Shown here in pieces: positions 23,677 to 31,466 of a stretch of DNA of 40,406 nucleotides. The notes under the pieces were generated by a model. That model was not told the DNA's origin. It did no database searches and saw only the letters and a list, made by a program, of their open reading frames with translations. Origin of the DNA: Opitutales bacterium (GTDB lineage: Bacteria > Verrucomicrobiota > Verrucomicrobiia > Opitutales > Oceanipulchritudinaceae); the NCBI GenBank assembly GCA_020831585.1, contig JAFIGE010000030.1, forward strand, positions 1 through 40,406, in the 5' to 3' direction. The translations under genes were made by a program, and so were the position numbers. Numbering within the stretch: position 1 is the first letter of the stretch; every line of letters starts with the position of its first letter.

Positions 23677-24858
23677 ATGAGTAAAAAAGTCCTCATTATT
23701 GGTGCGGGCGGCGTAGGCGGCGTGGTCGCCCACAAGTGCGCCCAGGTTCCGGAAGTTTTCGGCGATATCACGCTGGCCAGTCGCACGGAGGCCAAGTGCA
23801 AAGCCATCGCGGCGCAGATCGACCGGCCCATCGCCACGGCGCAGGTGGACGCGGACAATGTGCCCGAGACAGTGGCGCTCCTGAAACGCGTTCGCCCGGA
23901 CATTCTCATCAACGTGGCCCTGCCCTACCAGGATCTCACCCTCATGGATGCCTGCCTGGAGGCGGGTGTGGACTATCTCGACACGGCCAACTATGAGCCT
24001 CTCGACACAGCCAAGTTCGAATACAAGTGGCAGTGGGCCTACCACGACCGCTTCAAGAATGCCGGGCGCATGGCGCTGCTCGGGAGTGGTTTTGATCCCG
24101 GCGTGACCAATGTTTTCACGGCCTACGCGGCAAAGCACCACTTTGATGAAATCCACGAGCTGGACATCATCGATTGCAACGCGGGCGATCATGGCCACCC
24201 CTTCGCCACCAACTTCAACCCCGAGATCAACATCCGCGAGGTGACTGCGCGCGGGCGCTTCTTTGAGAAGGGTGAATGGAAATCAACCGACCCGCTCTCT
24301 GTCTCGCAGACCTACGATTTCCCCGCCGGCATCGGGCCGAAAAAGATCTACCTGCTCTACCACGAGGAACTCGAATCGCTCGTCAGGTTCTTCCCCACCA
24401 TCAAGCGCGCGCGATTCTGGATGACGTTTTCTGACAATTACCTCAAGCACCTCGAAGTTCTCCAAAATGTCGGCATGACACGGATCGATCCGGTGGAGTT
24501 TGAGGGCAAGCAGATCGTCCCCATCCAGTTCCTCAAGGCCCTTCTTCCCGACCCTGCCAGCCTCGGGCCCCGCACGAAGGGAAAGACCTGTATCGGCTGC
24601 CTCGTCAAGGGCGTGAAGGACGGCAAGGCGCGGACCTACTACGTTTATAACATCTGCGACCACGAAGCTTGCTACCGGGAAGTGAAGTCACAGGCCATCT
24701 CCTACACCACGGGCGTGCCTGCGATGATCGGCGCGAAGATGATGCTCACCGGCAAGTGGCGCGGTGAAGGCGTGTTCAACATGGAGCAGCTCGATCCGGA
24801 TCCATTCATGGAAGCGCTCAATCAGCACGGCCTGCCCTGGGAGGAGAAATTTTTGTGA
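23677..24858 (+). CDS. Carboxynorspermidine synthase (saccharopine dehydrogenase family)
   Basis: 393 residues from ATG 23677. An NADPH-dependent reductive condensation enzyme that joins aspartate semialdehyde to a diamine, giving carboxynorspermidine or carboxyspermidine. Rossmann motif VLIIGAGGVGG (5-15). Further family stretches: DILINVALPYQDLTLMDACLEAG, DTANYEP, LGSGFDPGVTNVF and TKGKTCIGCLVKG. It differs from lysine-pathway saccharopine dehydrogenases by these and by its partner: the decarboxylase gene begins inside its stop codon (GTGA overlap, 24855-24858). The pathway is an alternative to the AdoMet-decarboxylase route to triamines. Whether the product is spermidine or norspermidine depends on the diamine and cannot be read here. 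Confidence 0.9.
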   Translation: MSKKVLIIGAGGVGGVVAHKCAQVPEVFGDITLASRTEAKCKAIAAQIDRPIATAQVDADNVPETVALLKRVRPDILINVALPYQDLTLMDACLEAGVDYLDTANYEPLDTAKFEYKWQWAYHDRFKNAGRMALLGSGFDPGVTNVFTAYAAKHHFDEIHELDIIDCNAGDHGHPFATNFNPEINIREVTARGRFFEKGEWKSTDPLSVSQTYDFPAGIGPKKIYLLYHEELESLVRFFPTIKRARFWMTFSDNYLKHLEVLQNVGMTRIDPVEFEGKQIVPIQFLKALLPDPASLGPRTKGKTCIGCLVKGVKDGKARTYYVYNICDHEACYREVKSQAISYTTGVPAMIGAKMMLTGKWRGEGVFNMEQLDPDPFMEALNQHGLPWEEKFL

Positions 24859-26030
24859 GCGAGGCTCCCCCCGCCTTTCCGGAGGGCCTTGATCCCGCCA
24901 CGGTGGCGGCGGTGCCCAGCCCGGCGTTCGTGGTGGATGCCGCCCGGTTGCGCCGTAATCTGGAAGTCCTCGACTCCGTTCAAAAGCGAACAGGTGCGCG
25001 TATCCTGCTTGCCCTGAAGGGCTTCGCTATGTTCCGCACATTTCCTCTGATCCGCCGTTATCTGAGCGGGACCTGCGCCAGCGGCATCGATGAAGCCCGC
25101 CTTGGGCGCGAGGAGTTCGGCGGCACCGTGCACACCTTCGCCCCCGCCTTCAAGGAAGAGGAAGTGCGCGAGCTTTTGGAGATCACCGATCACCTGGTCT
25201 TCAACTCCTTCGCTCAATGGCGACACTTCCGGCCCTTGGTGGAGGCGGCTGGACGCAAAGTCTCCTGCGGCTTGCGCGTGAACCCGGAACATTCCGAAGG
25301 AACCACCGAAATCTACGATCCCTGTTCGCGTTTCAGCCGACTCGGCATCCCCGCAGCGGCCTTCGCCGGGGAGGATCTCGATGGCCTCGAAGGGCTCCAC
25401 TTCCACACCCTCTGTGAGCAAAACAGCGACGCGCTCGACCGCACCCTGGAAGTCGTAGAAAGGAAGTGGGCCGACGTCCTCCCGCGCCTGAAGTGGCTCA
25501 ACATGGGCGGCGGACACCACATCACGCGCGGAGACTACGATATCGACCGCCTCTGTGCCTGCATTGACCGGGTGAAACAACGTTACGGCCTCGACGTCTA
25601 TCTGGAACCCGGAGAGGCTGTGGCCCTGCAAACGGGCTTCCTCGTCGCCGAGGTGGTGGACATTGTCCACAATGAGATCGATATCGCGATTCTCGACACG
25701 TCGGCCACGGCGCACATGCCCGACGTGCTCGAAATGCCCTACCGGCCGAAGATAGTGGGTGGCTACGATCCGGGCGAGCGCGCCCACACCTACCGGCTCG
25801 CCGGGCAAACCTGCCTCGCGGGCGATGTCATCGGCGACTGGAGCTTCGATGCGCCTCTCCGGCCGGGTGACCGCCTGGTCTTCACCGACATGGGCCACTA
25901 CACAATGGTGAAAACCACCACCTTTAACGGCATTCGCCTGCCCTCCATCGTGCTCCACGACAGCGCCGACGGCTCCATGGAAGTTGTGCGCCGCTTCACA
26001 TACGCCGACTACCGCGACCGCCTTTCCTGA
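24855..26030 (+). CDS. nspC: Carboxynorspermidine/carboxyspermidine decarboxylase
   Basis: 391 residues from GTG 24855. A PLP-dependent, alanine-racemase-fold decarboxylase (fold type III). The PLP lysine is K55 in LLALKGFAMF. Other family segments: SGIDEARLGREEFGG, NPEHSEGTTEIYDPCSRFSRLG, LHFHTLCEQNSD, WLNMGGGHHITRGDYD, YLEPGEAV, and GQTCLAGDVIG with its Cys at the subunit active site. Overlaps the preceding synthase by 4 bases (GTGA), so the two are translationally coupled. Together they make the triamine from a diamine. It converges on the receiver-kinase gene, with a hairpin between. Confidence 0.94.
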   Translation: MSEAPPAFPEGLDPATVAAVPSPAFVVDAARLRRNLEVLDSVQKRTGARILLALKGFAMFRTFPLIRRYLSGTCASGIDEARLGREEFGGTVHTFAPAFKEEEVRELLEITDHLVFNSFAQWRHFRPLVEAAGRKVSCGLRVNPEHSEGTTEIYDPCSRFSRLGIPAAAFAGEDLDGLEGLHFHTLCEQNSDALDRTLEVVERKWADVLPRLKWLNMGGGHHITRGDYDIDRLCACIDRVKQRYGLDVYLEPGEAVALQTGFLVAEVVDIVHNEIDIAILDTSATAHMPDVLEMPYRPKIVGGYDPGERAHTYRLAGQTCLAGDVIGDWSFDAPLRPGDRLVFTDMGHYTMVKTTTFNGIRLPSIVLHDSADGSMEVVRRFTYADYRDRLS

Positions 26031-26035
26031 TGAGC

Positions 26036-26057
26036 GCGGGCGAACGACTTAGCCCGC
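26036..26057. terminator. Hairpin between convergent genes
   Basis: GCGGGC/GCCCGC, a perfect 6-bp stem with a 10-base loop, lies 5 bases after the nspC stop and 11 before the end of the receiver-kinase gene. Neither side has a strong T-run, so it is at best a weak bidirectional terminator. Confidence 0.35.
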
Positions 26058-26068
26058 CATCTTGCTCG

Positions 26069-27175
26069 TCACTGATCCGCAGCCGGCAGGAAGAGGCGGA
26101 ACAGGCTCCCCTTATCCGGATCGGAAATGACCGATATGTAGCCGCCATTCCGTTCAACGAGTGCCTTGCAAAGCATCAAACCGATTCCATTCCCCCGCTC
26201 CTGTAGCGTCCCCGGCCGAGAGACTTTCTTTTCCTGATTGAAGAGTTTAAGACGGAGTTCCTCAGACATCCCCACGCCCTCATCTTTCACACTCAAGCTA
26301 ACGCTGTTGCTCTCCCGCTCGCTGCAGAGGCTAACCACAGACCCGGGAAAAGAGAATTTGATCGCGTTGGAAAGCAGATTGCGGACGAGAACGGCAACGG
26401 AGTCGCGGTCGGCCAGAACGGAGTGGCGAGGGCCAACATCATTGACCACCCGAATCGATTTCGACTCGATCGGCGCTTGGGCGAAGCGGAGTTCCTCGGC
26501 CACCACTTCGGCCAAAGAAACCGGAGACGGATTAAAAACATAGTGACTTGTCTGCGTTTTGGCCCAGGACAGAAGTGTTTGGGTGAGTTCCAGAAGATTT
26601 CCCGCACTCACCTCCGTCTTTTCAAGGAGTGTCTGTGTCTTTGCCAAGTCGCCCTTTTCCAAGCGATTTTGCAGAAGCTTCAGTGCCGAACGGAGGGTGG
26701 CCAAAGGTCCCGCAATGTCATGGGAGATGATCGAAAGGATTTGATCCCTCACCTTGAGGCTCTCCATCAGCGCGCGCTCTGCCACTTGGTTCGCCAGGGT
26801 GTAACGGATAATCCGATCCAACATCTCCGGCGTCATATCCCGCTCTCGCAGAAAATCCCGCGCGCCTGCCTCCATACACGCCAGATCGACCGATCGATCT
26901 TGATTGGATGTTAGCATGATGACGGGAACCGCCCGCGGATGATCTTTTAGAGCAGTGAGCAAATCGAGCCCGGTCTCGCCCTCCAGTTGAAAATCGCAGA
27001 AAATCAAATCCACCGGATCGCTACCCTCTTCGACGCAGCGGAGCGCTTCGGCTGTCGTCTTTGCGCGGGAGACCGTGAAAGAAGCGTTTGGAATTTCCGA
27101 GAGGAGATCCACGAGGCTCAACGAATCCGCCCGCCTGTCTTTAAGACTGAGTATATGGGTCTGTGAACCGTCCAT
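26069..27175 (-). CDS. Receiver-histidine kinase hybrid protein
   Basis: 368 residues from ATG 27175; an upstream TTG reading adds 12 residues. Receiver-like domain at about 5-125 with the phospho-accepting Asp at D61 (IFCDFQ) and Thr at T89. A HisKA dimerisation helix follows (about 135-200) with H152 in ISHDIAGPL, then an HATPase domain (about 255-368) with N-box LVRNLLSNAIKFS, G1 KDEGVGM and G2 ERGNGIGLML. No membrane segment, so it is cytoplasmic. The receiver is unusual: the acidic pair is K12-D13 and the conserved Lys position is E111 (FLRERD). The order receiver-then-kinase suggests it senses a signal relayed from another kinase. It lies 167 bases behind the PIN/TRAM gene on the same strand. 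Confidence 0.85.
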   Translation of the reverse strand: MDGSQTHILSLKDRRADSLSLVDLLSEIPNASFTVSRAKTTAEALRCVEEGSDPVDLIFCDFQLEGETGLDLLTALKDHPRAVPVIMLTSNQDRSVDLACMEAGARDFLRERDMTPEMLDRIIRYTLANQVAERALMESLKVRDQILSIISHDIAGPLATLRSALKLLQNRLEKGDLAKTQTLLEKTEVSAGNLLELTQTLLSWAKTQTSHYVFNPSPVSLAEVVAEELRFAQAPIESKSIRVVNDVGPRHSVLADRDSVAVLVRNLLSNAIKFSFPGSVVSLCSERESNSVSLSVKDEGVGMSEELRLKLFNQEKKVSRPGTLQERGNGIGLMLCKALVERNGGYISVISDPDKGSLFRLFLPAADQ

Positions 27176-27342
27176 GGTCTTGAAAAGGAGCGTGCGCGGT
27201 CCTTCCGTCAAGCGTGCTTCCGCCCTTTTGCGGCGCGGCGCAAGGCAGGGGGTGCAGTCTTCAACGAAACCGGAATTTTCAACCAGAAGTCCACGTACTG
27301 CGCCGCCGAAAGTCTGCGACCGCGTGGGTGATCAATCAGGGT

Positions 27343-28371
27343 TCAGGCGCAAAGGTGGGCGAAAACAATCTTCCCCCCCGCAGATGGCACGACGCTTTCC
27401 ACCCGTACTTGGACGTCCTCCCCTACGCGTTCGGCAGCATCCATGACCACGACCATGGAGCCATCGTTGAGATAGCCCACGGCCTGATCGGCCTCCTTGC
27501 CGGGGCGCACCAGCTTCACGAAGAAAGTCTCTCCGATCATGACCTCGGGGTGCAGTGCCTTTGCCAGGGCGTTGATGTTGAGCCATTCGAGGCTGTGAAA
27601 CTCAGCGATTTGCGCCAAATTGAAATCGGTTGTCAGGACCTTTGCCTTGAGCGATTGCGCGAGAAAAACAATCTTCGCGTCGAGGTTTTGCCGGATGTCC
27701 ACGGTGCTTTCGTTAATGCGCAGATCGAGGTATTCGATGTTCCGCAAACGATTGAGCGCATCGAGCCCGCGGCGGCCCGCCGCCTGCTTGTTCATATCGG
27801 GGGAATCCGCGATGCGCTGAAGCTCTTCGATGATAAAGCGGGGAATGACCAAAGCGTGCCCCAGAAACTTTGCTTCGGCAATCGCGACAATCCTTCCATC
27901 GATGAGCGCGCTTGCATCCACGACCGCCAGCGGCACATCCACTCCATGCGGAACGAAGCGGACATAGGGAATAACCAGATTGAACTCATCCCGTCCGCGA
28001 AGGGCCAGCACCGCTCCCAGATACATGAGCACGACATAGACCGTCATCCGTATGAGGTATTGGTTGCTGTTGAGGATAACGGAAAGCTCGTCGTCCGGAT
28101 CAAAAGGAAACTCAAAGAGAGGCGAGTTGGCGATCATCGCCGCCACCAGCCACCCGATGGCCAGCCCGAAGGTCAGCGCGGAAAGACCCCGCAAAGAAAA
28201 GCCCTTGAGCAAAATATCAACGAGAATCACCAGCACCCCGATGAGCAGGCCCACCAGCATCCCCACCCACCGGTATCCCTCCCACTCCGGCACCGTATAA
28301 GAAACAAGAAACCCGCCCGCTACACACAGGCACAAGAAGAAGATCCGAATGACTCGAAGGGTTTCGCGCAT
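27343..28371 (-). CDS. PIN/TRAM-domain membrane protein (YacL-like)
   Basis: 342 residues. Four predicted membrane helices in the first 125 residues (about 7-27, 35-55, 63-83 and 105-125), a PIN nuclease domain (about 148-270) and a TRAM RNA-binding domain (about 275-340, GYLNDGSMVVVMDAAERVG). Candidate PIN metal ligands: D152 (VVDASALIDGR), E183, D231 and D249 (LTTDFNLAQI). The family is widespread and conserved in many bacteria, with an RNA-cleaving role inferred from the domains but not well defined. In this window it follows the DUF192 and zinc-ribbon genes, which supports one minus-strand operon. ATG 28371 was chosen because the first helix begins just after it. Confidence 0.9.
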   Translation of the reverse strand: MRETLRVIRIFFLCLCVAGGFLVSYTVPEWEGYRWVGMLVGLLIGVLVILVDILLKGFSLRGLSALTFGLAIGWLVAAMIANSPLFEFPFDPDDELSVILNSNQYLIRMTVYVVLMYLGAVLALRGRDEFNLVIPYVRFVPHGVDVPLAVVDASALIDGRIVAIAEAKFLGHALVIPRFIIEELQRIADSPDMNKQAAGRRGLDALNRLRNIEYLDLRINESTVDIRQNLDAKIVFLAQSLKAKVLTTDFNLAQIAEFHSLEWLNINALAKALHPEVMIGETFFVKLVRPGKEADQAVGYLNDGSMVVVMDAAERVGEDVQVRVESVVPSAGGKIVFAHLCA

Positions 28372-28465
28372 TATCTAGAGGAGGGGAATGTCCTCATATC
28401 GCTCCGAGCGCAAGCCGAACCTCTTGAATCGGCAAACACCCTCTTCAAATCTTTTGAAAAAGACA

Positions 28466-28699
28466 TCAAAAACGCAGGGAAGCGTTGCGGAAGCGACACG
28501 CCGGACAGGGTGAAACCTCTTCGACGGATCGGCTCCCGTAAAGGCAGCCGCATTTCACGCAGTGGTAAGCGCGCAGCTGGCGCTTGCGGTCGAGGAGGCG
28601 GCGGTCGCGCAAATCATAGAAGAGCCAAAGGCCTGTCACCACGATCAGGCCGGCGACCAGAAAAAATCCGAAAAATCCGCTAATGGTGACCGGGACCAT
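28466..28699 (-). CDS. Small membrane protein with zinc-ribbon-like CxxC pairs
   Basis: 77 residues from ATG 28699; a longer upstream reading runs into the DUF192 gene in another frame. One hydrophobic helix at 7-28 (SGFFGFFLVAGLIVVTGLW), a basic stretch (31-43) and a four-Cys cluster: C47-x2-C50 (HCVKCGC) and C65-x2-C68 (PCPACRF), typical of a zinc ribbon. The basic residues after the helix suggest the ribbon is cytoplasmic. I do not recognise a named family. It starts 4 bases after the DUF192 stop, so co-translation is likely. It precedes the PIN/TRAM gene by 94 bases that hold nothing convincing. Confidence 0.72.
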   Translation of the reverse strand: MVPVTISGFFGFFLVAGLIVVTGLWLFYDLRDRRLLDRKRQLRAYHCVKCGCLYGSRSVEEVSPCPACRFRNASLRF

Positions 28700-28703
28700 T
28701 TTT

Positions 28704-29219
28704 TCAGCGATCGATGTAGATGTCGGGATTGAATCCCCGCTCGCGCACGGCGGTGCGCAGGAGAGCGAGATCGAGGCGCACGCCCGGGCGAATGCCGTTG
28801 GCGGCAAACCACCCCGCTTTCATCTCCAGGGCATAGCGCACCTCGCGCGACTGCGAGGCCACCCCCGTGGTGTCGTGGGCGACCATGCGGTGCACCTCCA
28901 GCAACACGCCCTCGCTATCGAAAAACCCGATGTCGAGATGGATGGGCACATTCAGCATCCAGAAGCGCAGAGGCTGCGGCGTGGGGTATATGAAAATCAT
29001 GCCCTCGTGCTCATTGAGAGACTCGCGGAACATCAACCCGCGCCGCTGTTCGCCCGCCGTCACCGCCACCTGCACCTGAATGGGCTGCTCCCCTATCTGC
29101 AAGGTGAAGCGGTGCTCAATCGATTTCGGCGCGACCGGTTCCGTGTTCGCCTCCGGGCGGCAGGCGGCCAATACAATGAAGAACGGAAAGAGGCAAAGAA
29201 GGGCGAGGCGATGGCGCAT
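28704..29219 (-). CDS. DUF192 lipoprotein
   Basis: 171 residues. The N-terminus MRHRLALLCLFPFFIVLAAC is a lipoprotein signal with C20 at the lipobox (LAAC), so the mature protein should be lipid-anchored and handled by LspA. The rest is the DUF192 domain: GEQRRGLMFRESLNEHEGMIFIY, PLRFWMLNVPIHLDIGFFD, and YALEMKAGWFAANGI. The function of the family is not established; it is often small, periplasmic and widespread. It heads the minus-strand cluster and is divergent from the M24 peptidase with only 47 bases between. Confidence 0.9.
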   Translation of the reverse strand: MRHRLALLCLFPFFIVLAACRPEANTEPVAPKSIEHRFTLQIGEQPIQVQVAVTAGEQRRGLMFRESLNEHEGMIFIYPTPQPLRFWMLNVPIHLDIGFFDSEGVLLEVHRMVAHDTTGVASQSREVRYALEMKAGWFAANGIRPGVRLDLALLRTAVRERGFNPDIYIDR

Positions 29220-29227
29220 GATTGAAT

Positions 29228-29257
29228 TTGTGTAGACAAGGAGCGGCGCGGGACAAT
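29228..29257 (+). promoter_or_regulatory. Candidate leaderless promoter of the M24 peptidase gene
   Basis: -35 TTGTGT (29228-29233), an 18-base spacer, -10 GACAAT (29252-29257), then 9 bases to GTG 29267. AAGGAG (29238-29243) is too far from the start to act as SD. Confidence 0.3.
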
Positions 29258-29266
29258 GGTAAAAGC

Positions 29267-30427
29267 GTGGCGACCAAGAAGTCTTCCTCCTCCCCGAAAC
29301 CGAAAACGGGCGTTCTCCTTTACGCCGACACCGATCGCTCGGCCGATGCCCTCTATTTCGGCCAAGTCTCCGTGCCCGACGCGTTTATCGCCTTCTCCGA
29401 CGGCAAAAAGCGCTGCGCTATCGTGAGCGCACTCGAGTTTAACCGCGTGCGCCACCATTCGGCCTTTGACGAAGTGCTGTCGCTGGAGACGGAGCTGAAG
29501 CGCGCGCCCAAGGGCAAATCGTCCCTCGACCGCCTCGCCGCGATCGTGCGCAACCAGGCAAAAGAGCGGGGCATCACCACCTTTCGGGTGGCAGCGGATT
29601 TTCCCGCCGGCCTGGCCTTTGCCCTCCGCTCGGCCCGCGTGGGCCTCGAAATCGCCGACGGGCTGCTCTTCCCCGAGCGAGAATTCAAAACCGACGAAGA
29701 AGCGGCGCATATCCGCCGGGCCAATGAGGCCGCCGCCGCCGGGTTCCGCGCCGTCATGAAGACCCTCCGCGAAGCAAAAATCGGCCCGGGGGGCAAACTC
29801 CTCCTGGGCAAAAACGCCCTTACTTCGGAGAAGCTGCACGAAATTATCTCCATCGCCTGCCTCGAAAAAGGGGCCATTGCCGGGCAGCCCATTGCCGCCG
29901 GCGGCGACCAGGCATGCGATCCGCACCACCGCGGCAGCGGCCCCCTCCGCGCCAACGAGCTCATCATCGTCGATATCTTCCCGCGCGACCGCGCCACCGG
30001 CTACCACGGCGACATGACACGCACCTTCCTTAAAGGCCGCGCCTCCGAGGCCCAGCGCGCCCTCGTCGCCACCGTCTTCGAGGCCCAGCAGGCCGCCCTG
30101 AGGGCCCACAAAGCCCGCACCTCGGGAATGAAGATTTACAAAGACGTCGTGGCCCTTTTCAAGAAGCATGGCTATGAAACGAAAACGGAAAACGGCCTCA
30201 GCACGGGCTTCTTCCATGGCCTCGGTCACGGCCTCGGCCTCGAAGTGCACGAACCGCCGCGCGTGAACGCCAAAGGCAGCGGCCTGCGCGCGGGCCAGGT
30301 GATCACCGTCGAGCCCGGCCTCTACTATACCGGCCTTGGCGGGTGCCGCATTGAAGATGTCGTCCGCGTGACCAACGACTCCCCCGAAATGCTCTCAACC
30401 TACCCCTACAAGTGGGAGATCCGCTAA
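29267..30427 (+). CDS. M24-family metallopeptidase (Xaa-Pro aminopeptidase-like)
   Basis: 386 residues from GTG 29267; a TTG at 29222 is in frame but improbable. A creatinase-like N-terminal domain (1-140) precedes the pita-bread catalytic domain. The five dimetal ligands are visible: D236 (VDIFPRD), D249 (HGDMTRTF), H321 (HGLGHGLGLEVHE), E349 (VEPGLYY) and E363 (CRIEDV). Family members remove N-terminal residues before proline. The N-terminal tail is Lys/Ser-rich (TKKSSSSPKPK). The glycosyltransferase-like gene starts 11 bases downstream on the same strand, so they may form an operon. Confidence 0.88.
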   Translation: MATKKSSSSPKPKTGVLLYADTDRSADALYFGQVSVPDAFIAFSDGKKRCAIVSALEFNRVRHHSAFDEVLSLETELKRAPKGKSSLDRLAAIVRNQAKERGITTFRVAADFPAGLAFALRSARVGLEIADGLLFPEREFKTDEEAAHIRRANEAAAAGFRAVMKTLREAKIGPGGKLLLGKNALTSEKLHEIISIACLEKGAIAGQPIAAGGDQACDPHHRGSGPLRANELIIVDIFPRDRATGYHGDMTRTFLKGRASEAQRALVATVFEAQQAALRAHKARTSGMKIYKDVVALFKKHGYETKTENGLSTGFFHGLGHGLGLEVHEPPRVNAKGSGLRAGQVITVEPGLYYTGLGGCRIEDVVRVTNDSPEMLSTYPYKWEIR

Positions 30428-30438
30428 CCCGACCCGTT

Positions 30439-31170
30439 ATGGCCACCAACGAAAGGGTAAACGTCATTTGCATGAAGTGGGGAACCAAGTTCCCTGCCCT
30501 CTATGTGAACCGGCTGCACTCCATGGTCAGCCGTCACCTCAAGCGCCCGCACCGCTTTGTCTGCTTCACGGATGATCCCACCGGACTGCACTCGGCGATC
30601 GAGGCCCTCCCTCTGCCCCCGATGGATCTGCCTCCCGGCAAGGAGCGCGGCTGGCGCAAGCTCAGTACCTTCCAGTCCCCCCTCGCCGACCTCACCGGGC
30701 CGACCCTCTTCCTCGACGTGGACATCGTCATCCTCGGCGATCTCGACGCCTTTTTCGAGCATCCCGGCGAGTTCTGTATCATCCACGATTGGCTCCGTCC
30801 CAATCGCATCGAAGGCAACTCCTCGGTCTACCGCTTCGAGGCCAACCGCTTCCCGGAAATCTACGCGGAGTTTATCGCCGACATCGACAAAGTGAAAGCG
30901 GAGCACCGGCACGAACAATCGTATCTCTCCAGCGCCGTCCACCGCATGGGTAAGCTCACCTATTGGCCGGCGGATTGGTGTGTGAGTTTCAAACGGCACT
31001 GCCTCCTCCCCTTTCCCCTCAGTATCTGGAAAGTCCCCGAACCCCCGGAAAAAGCCAAGATCCTCGTCTTCCACGGCAGCCCCACCCCCGAAGACGCCCT
31101 CAACGGGCGCATCCGCGGCATCTTCCGCTTCCTCCGCCCCACCCGCTGGATTGCCGATCATTGGCGCTGA
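30439..31170 (+). CDS. Glycosyltransferase-like protein with DxD motif
   Basis: 243 residues from ATG 30439. Begins NVICMKWGTKFPALYVNRLHSM, with a GT-A-like pattern. The metal-binding DxD is D93-x-D95 in LFLDVDIVILGDLDAFF, followed by CIIHDW and the later segments LVFHGSPTPEDAL and FLRPTRWIADHW. It resembles GT8/GT32-type and other unclassified small glycosyltransferases; I cannot name the sugar donor or acceptor. No membrane segment or signal peptide is seen, so it should be cytoplasmic. It lies 11 bases after the M24 peptidase. The 283 bases after it carry the palindrome, the small basic reading frame and the cystathionine synthase leader. Confidence 0.75.
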   Translation: MATNERVNVICMKWGTKFPALYVNRLHSMVSRHLKRPHRFVCFTDDPTGLHSAIEALPLPPMDLPPGKERGWRKLSTFQSPLADLTGPTLFLDVDIVILGDLDAFFEHPGEFCIIHDWLRPNRIEGNSSVYRFEANRFPEIYAEFIADIDKVKAEHRHEQSYLSSAVHRMGKLTYWPADWCVSFKRHCLLPFPLSIWKVPEPPEKAKILVFHGSPTPEDALNGRIRGIFRFLRPTRWIADHWR

Positions 31171-31175
31171 AAAGC

Positions 31176-31190
31176 ACGGGATTATCCCGT
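31176..31190. repeat. 15-bp palindrome after the glycosyltransferase gene
   Basis: ACGGGAT-T-ATCCCGT is a perfect inverted repeat with a single central T. It lies 5 bases after the gene's stop and 6 bases before a possible small reading frame. It has no T-run and may be an operator or a weak terminator. Confidence 0.45.
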
Positions 31191-31196
31191 CTCTGG

Positions 31197-31367
31197 ATGG
31201 CAAAAAAGGAGTCAGTCCGGCGGAGTCATCGCCTGACCGGTGCGGAGAAACGACTATCGATCAACGAGCGTCCCCTGCGACGAGATAGGCGCAGGAAGGA
31301 CGGACAGCGCACTTCCGCCTCGGGTCGATTGCGGAAAAAGCGCCGTTTCACCCTTCGAAAACGATAA
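31197..31367 (+). CDS. Possible small, highly basic protein
   Basis: A 56-residue reading frame starting MAKKESVRRSHRLTG and ending RLRKKRRFTLRKR. Roughly 40 percent of residues are Arg or Lys, with no hydrophobic core and no Cys. It looks like a ribosome- or nucleic-acid-associated basic peptide, but I do not recognise a family. I considered the short basic protein family known from Verrucomicrobia and Chlamydiae, but the residue pattern does not fit my memory of it. No SD precedes the ATG; a 15-bp palindrome sits 6 bases upstream. Within the frame a strong hairpin can form (about 31269-31300, CCTGCG/CGCAGG plus flanking pairs). Arg-rich frames arise easily by chance in GC-rich DNA, so this is uncertain. 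Confidence 0.35.
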   Translation: MAKKESVRRSHRLTGAEKRLSINERPLRRDRRRKDGQRTSASGRLRKKRRFTLRKR

Positions 31368-31436
31368 CCGCAAGCCCCCCATCAACACCTTCCTAGTTGA
31401 TATTTGGGAGACGGTTTGAAGATTGCGGAGGGAGAA

Positions 31437-31466
31437 ATGAAGTATCTTGATGCGTGGCCATGTTGA
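31437..31466 (+). CDS. Nine-residue leader peptide overlapping the cystathionine synthase start
   Basis: ATG 31437 encodes MKYLDAWPC and stops at TGA 31464-31466. It is preceded by GGAGGGAG (31427-31434) at good spacing, the strongest ribosome binding site I see in the window. Its last sense codon is Cys (TGT), and its stop overlaps the start of the next gene (ATG 31460, in the sequence ATGTTGA). The downstream ATG has no SD of its own at normal distance, so translation probably depends on termination and re-initiation from this leader. Confidence 0.55.
   Translation: MKYLDAWPC

Noticed and set aside
29093-30250. A 385-codon open frame on minus across the M24 peptidase gene
   Set aside because: It is antisense to a gene with all five metal ligands of the M24 family, with no domain or start signal of its own.
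31197-31367. Membership in the known small basic protein family of Verrucomicrobia and Chlamydiae
   Set aside because: The residue pattern does not fit my memory of that family, so only an unnamed basic frame is reported.
31171-31453. SAM or SAH riboswitch upstream of the cystathionine synthase gene
   Set aside because: None of the conserved segments I know was found. The visible hairpin near 31269-31300 lies inside a possible reading frame and has no riboswitch signature.
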